Shown in pieces: positions 48,425 to 51,378 of a stretch of 51,378 nt of DNA. Source of the stretch: an uncultured bacterium (GTDB lineage Bacteria > Patescibacteriota > Minisyncoccia > Phycocordibacterales > CAIZLB01); NCBI GenBank assembly GCA_903848795.1, contig CAINHC010000006.1, forward strand, positions 1-51,378, given 5' to 3'. The position numbers were made by a program, and so were the translations under genes. The notes beneath the pieces are model-generated. The model was given only the letters and a program-made list of their open reading frames with translations. It did not search any database and had not been told where the DNA came from. Each line of letters starts with the position of its first letter. Position 1 is the stretch's first letter.

Positions 48425-49139
48425 CTATAAAGCAGATTTTGAAAAGTTTCTATCATTCACAAATGAGAAGAAGGTTTTGTTGGATGAAATAGTAAAAGAA
48501 ATCAAGAAGAATAATGCAGAATCTCTACTAGATATTGGTGCAGGTAACGGTCTGCTTGCAATACCCTTATCGAAGGAAATTAAAAGGTATGTTGCTGTTG
48601 AGTCTAAAACTAAGTTTGTTGAGAAATTAACACAAGAGGGTCTTACAGTTTATGAAGGATCTTTTCCTATCGATATAAATGACTCATATGACATTACTCT
48701 TTCCTCGCATGCGCTATCGTATAATCAAGAAATATACATACAATACATTAATAAAGCACTTGAATTACTTAATCCAGGTGGAATATTTATCTTTATTACA
48801 TTTAGGAGTCAAGAAGATGATTGGACAAGTTTATTAAAGGATCTTGGAATTCAGCAAATGGATCACAATCGCGTATGTTTTAATTCAATTATAGAATTAC
48901 TGCATAAACGTTCAGGATCAGTTACTACAAGGAAAATTAAGACTTCACTAGATACTTCGGCGATAGAAGATATGGTAGATGCATTGGCTTTTGTTTACCA
49001 TGGTGGCAATTTTGAACAAAAGACAAAATTCATGAGTTTACGAGAAAAACTAGTTAAAATACTAAATTCAAAATATAAAACAGAAGAAGGGTACAGTTTC
49101 CCATTTCAACATCATTTTGTGGTTACCAAAAATAATTGA
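48414..49139 (+). CDS. Class I SAM-dependent methyltransferase
   Basis: A 241-aa cytoplasmic methyltransferase. Motif I is LLDIGAGNGLLAIPL (38-52), the acidic end of strand 2 is YVAVESKTKFVEKL, motif IV is DITLSSHAL, and the following strand is GGIFIFITFRS. The C-terminal ~90 residues are not assignable, so the substrate is open (small molecule, lipid or protein). Its start overlaps the metalloprotease-like gene by 11 bp, so the two are translationally coupled and probably work in one pathway. Confidence 0.8.
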   Translation: MDVDYKADFEKFLSFTNEKKVLLDEIVKEIKKNNAESLLDIGAGNGLLAIPLSKEIKRYVAVESKTKFVEKLTQEGLTVYEGSFPIDINDSYDITLSSHALSYNQEIYIQYINKALELLNPGGIFIFITFRSQEDDWTSLLKDLGIQQMDHNRVCFNSIIELLHKRSGSVTTRKIKTSLDTSAIEDMVDALAFVYHGGNFEQKTKFMSLREKLVKILNSKYKTEEGYSFPFQHHFVVTKNN

Positions 49140-49203
49140 TTTCAGATCAATGAAAGTTGATTAATTACAGATAAAATGAAATAATTATGGCTAATTAATT
49201 CGA

Positions 49204-49346
49204 AAAGCCACGTCTTGGGCTCCCTATTTGTCCACCCAGTAGGTGATTTTGCTAAATCAAGAGCGTAGCTATTGGATACAAATAGCAGTACCTTTAGGTG
49301 GTCACTAGAGGTGAACATGCGATTCAGCAGAATCGCCTACTGGGTG
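49204..49346. repeat. Foldback element E3 with AAAGCCACGTCTTGGG flank
   Basis: Arms of 26 bp (49233-49258 and 49321-49346) are inverted copies with three differences, two of them G-T wobbles. They carry the CACCCAGTAGGTG unit of the 30.8-kb repeat and an AGCA-loop hairpin (GATTC-AGCA-GAATC). The 62-nt interior contains GCTATT ... AAATAGC. The 16-nt core shared with 46514-46529 lies just left of the arm. Confidence 0.75.
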
Positions 49347-49372
49347 AATGTTGTGAACGTCTGTGATATAGT
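49344..49372 (+). promoter_or_regulatory. Repeat-borne promoter (copy B), GTGAATGTTGTGAAC type
   Basis: GTGAATGTTGTGAAC, GTC and TGTGATATAGT. It is near-identical to 45512-45540 and overlaps the right end of E3. It precedes the ATG at 49379. Confidence 0.5.
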
Positions 49373-49378
49373 TCTGAT

Positions 49379-49805
49379 ATGAAAACTCTACTAATAGATT
49401 TTGATGGTACACTTTGTCATGACAGGTTTTGGAGAAGTTTGGAACCAGAGTTGTCACAAAAAGTTCAACAATATCTTTTTCTATCTGATAAAACTATGGT
49501 GAAAGATTGGATGAATGGCGTCTATACTTCCGAGGACATAAATAAGTTGTTGTCAGACAGTTTAGGCATCAACTATGAATTTTTGTGGAACCTGTTTGTA
49601 AAAGATTGTCAAAACATGCATGTGGATGAGACTGTACTTAGTAGAATAAAGGAGTTAAGGAAAGATTATAAAATTATTCTGATCACCGATAATATGGATT
49701 GTTTCGATAGATTTACTGTCCCTGCACTTAAACTCGATGATTATTTTGATGCGGTAGTGAACTCATTCAATGAACAAACATCAAAGAATGAAAATGAAGG
49801 ACAAC
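49379..49805 (+). pseudogene. HAD-superfamily hydrolase, 5' part cut by an IS1634-like insertion
   Basis: The first ~142 codons encode a HAD enzyme: motif I LIDFDGTLCHD (Asp7, Asp9), a helical cap, and motif II ILITDNMD. The frame then enters the IS left end and stops after ~15 foreign codons (LPTYRPLLKSQTSAL). Motifs III and IV (Lys and the paired Asp) are missing and must lie beyond the right edge of the window, if they persist. The gene should be non-functional as it stands. Confidence 0.8.
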
Positions 49806-51377
49806 TCCCGACTTATCGCCCCCTTCTAAAATCTCAAACCTCCGCCTTGTGAAATAAGGGTTGTTTGAAAAAAAGAGCCAAAATTGTTGCACTAAGGGTA
49901 TAATATTGTAATGAATTTCAAAGTAAGAGAGGTAAAAACCAAGAGTGGTAAGACTGCTGTGCAGGTCTACGTTTTAAATAATAGGAAAAGAAACATATTG
50001 AAGCATATTGGTAGTGGAAATACAAAGTCTGAAATACAAGACTTAAAAGAACAAGCTTTCAATTGGATACAAGAAGAGATAAGCAAAAATGGTTTGTTCA
50101 AAGATGGAGAAGATTCATTCACAAAGAATTATGAGTATATAAATGTTAATTACAATTTTGCTTATACATTTTTAAGTGAGACCTTTGATAAATTTAAGTT
50201 TAATAATCATACAAAGAAACTTTTCAAGGATTTGTGTATTGCTCAAATACTAGAACCATCTTCCAAGAGACAAAACATTCTGTTTCTAGAAAGATTTTTT
50301 GAGATCAAACATAATCTAAATAATCTGTATGAATACCTCTCTGTATATGATGACAATCTAAAAGAGAATATTGAGAAGGAAGTAATTGAAATAGCCCAAA
50401 GAGAATTTAAATTTGATTTTTCTTTTGTATTGTACGATGTAACTACATTGTATTTTGAATCATTCAAAAATGATGAATTTAAGAAACCTGGATTTTCTAA
50501 AGACCACAAGCATAATCAACCACAGATAGTAATAGGGCTGATTGTCACAAAAGAGGGCTTCCCTGTGCATTATGAGGTGTTTAAGGGTAATACGTTTGAA
50601 GGTAACACCTTCTTGCCAATAGTGCTTGATTTTAAAAACAAACATAAAATTGAGAGTCTGACTGTAGTTGCAGATAGTGCCATGTTCTCCAAACTCAATT
50701 TAGATAATTTAAAAGATAATGGAATAAATTACATAATAGGAGCTAGGTTGTTAAATCAGAAGAAAGAAATGTTGGACAGAATAGATGGTGAGATAAAAAG
50801 AATACATGGTAACAGTATAAGAATTGGTGATTTGATAGTGGAATATAGTGATACAAGATTTATAAAAGACAAAAGAGATACGGAGAAGCAAATTGAGAAA
50901 GCCAAACAATATGAGAATGTGAAGACAAGTAAGATAACAAAACTTAAATTCTTAAAGAATGACAAGATAAAGTATTTTGTAGACCAAGATTTGATAGACA
51001 AGAATACAAAACTACTTGGCCTAAAAGGCTACGTTACAAATTTAAAATTGCCGAACATACAGATAATAGACTATTATCACAATCTTTTTAAAGTAGAACA
51101 TGCCTTCAGAATATCAAAATCTGATTTGGAGATGAGACCAATATATCACCACAAAGAGAATTCAATCAAAAACCATATATTAATGTGTTTTGTTTGTTTA
51201 TCCATCTCAGTGTATTTAGAGCTATTAAATGGCAGGTCTATAAAATCCATAGTTACACTCATTAAGAGTGTAACGGATGCCAAAATACATAACGTAAGGA
51301 CTGGCAAGGTGTTCTTTGCACGGAGTGAAGTTAGTGAGGAGATTAAGAAATTGTTGCACTAAACCGATAAGTCGGGA
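49806..51377 (+). mobile_element. Complete IS1634-like insertion sequence
   Basis: Perfect 13-bp terminal inverted repeats TCCCGACTTATCG (49806-49818) and CGATAAGTCGGGA (51365-51377) enclose one intact transposase gene. A 15-bp direct repeat AAATTGTTGCACTAA lies just inside each end (49881-49895 and 51348-51362), the right copy forming the 3' end of the gene. The window ends one base after the element, so the target duplication cannot be tested. It interrupts the HAD gene. Confidence 0.9.
49911..51362 (+). CDS. IS1634-family DDE transposase
   Basis: A 483-aa transposase of the IS4-like superfamily, IS1634 branch. It opens with VREVKTKSGKTAVQVYVLNNRKRNILKHIG. The DDE core is LYDVTTLYFE (first Asp), LTVVADSAMFSK (second Asp) and the late YYHNLFKVEHAFRISKSDLEMRPIYHH region, which holds the catalytic Glu (VEHAFR) and the Y(2)R(3)E-type signature. 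The phrase HNQPQIVIGLIVTKEGFPVHYEVFKGNTFE is typical. TATAAT (49899-49904) lies 6 nt before the ATG, giving a leaderless transcript. The frame is intact and likely active. Confidence 0.93.
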   Translation: MNFKVREVKTKSGKTAVQVYVLNNRKRNILKHIGSGNTKSEIQDLKEQAFNWIQEEISKNGLFKDGEDSFTKNYEYINVNYNFAYTFLSETFDKFKFNNHTKKLFKDLCIAQILEPSSKRQNILFLERFFEIKHNLNNLYEYLSVYDDNLKENIEKEVIEIAQREFKFDFSFVLYDVTTLYFESFKNDEFKKPGFSKDHKHNQPQIVIGLIVTKEGFPVHYEVFKGNTFEGNTFLPIVLDFKNKHKIESLTVVADSAMFSKLNLDNLKDNGINYIIGARLLNQKKEMLDRIDGEIKRIHGNSIRIGDLIVEYSDTRFIKDKRDTEKQIEKAKQYENVKTSKITKLKFLKNDKIKYFVDQDLIDKNTKLLGLKGYVTNLKLPNIQIIDYYHNLFKVEHAFRISKSDLEMRPIYHHKENSIKNHILMCFVCLSISVYLELLNGRSIKSIVTLIKSVTDAKIHNVRTGKVFFARSEVSEEIKKLLH

Positions 51378-51378
51378 A

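Noticed and set aside
1-51378. Recoded UGA (Gly or Trp) as in some CPR lineages
   Set aside because: TGA ends well-defined genes here (for example the permease at 28444) and core proteins read at normal length with the standard code.

Overview
The window looks like a chromosome segment of a Candidate Phyla Radiation (Patescibacteria) bacterium, most likely from the Parcubacteria side. The reasons are: a compact AT-rich genome using the standard code (TAA, TAG and TGA all end genes); small or divergent core proteins; a complete peptidoglycan and division toolkit beside many orphan genes; and a predominance of promoters whose -10 box lies only 3-10 nt before the start codon, so that many mRNAs should be leaderless. 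I cannot place it more finely without a marker-gene tree.

Layout. 1-10.4 kb: an accessory branched-chain amino-acid-type ABC uptake locus (two substrate-binding proteins, LivG, LivF, one LivH-type permease, no LivM seen), interleaved with a TrmB-like regulator, an orphan MazE-tail protein, a pRiA4b ORF-3-like protein and an AAA/DUF4143 ATPase, followed by a nitroreductase. 10.5-24.5 kb: small unknowns, hibernation factor, fmt-def, a degenerate priA, an orphan mreB, a HAD/carbamoyltransferase/unknown/holB-like run, an RRM protein and typA. 24.5-30.7 kb: two large foldback elements around an orphan gene, then a MacAB-like export system and a serine hydrolase. 30.9-44.3 kb: the cell-wall and division block: Mpl-type ligase, frr, rseP, mreB-mreC-mreD-mrdA, greA, and mraZ-rsmH-ftsL-ftsI with a recognisable MraZ operator. 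44.4-51.4 kb: an orphan gene, tRNA-Glu, a pilin-like surface protein, an IS200-type element, a predicted metalloprotease overlapping a methyltransferase, and a HAD gene cut by a complete IS1634-like element.

The least expected content is non-coding. (i) Two ~110-bp foldback elements (24.55 and 25.47 kb) differ at eight core positions and every difference is compensated by its pairing partner. (ii) A dispersed intergenic module starts with the GGGGTCAGGCCCC palindrome beside a stop codon, carries an extended -10 box, and in its complete form ends with the inverted palindrome 10 nt before the next start codon. (iii) Two unrelated orphan genes share a promoter with an identically placed 16-bp palindromic operator. 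(iv) A further hairpin family with an AGCA loop or a CACCCAGTAGGTG stem recurs at 16.7, 30.8 and 49.2 kb. Around these sit several single-gene islets that are GC-richer than the core genes and have their own promoters and strong terminators.
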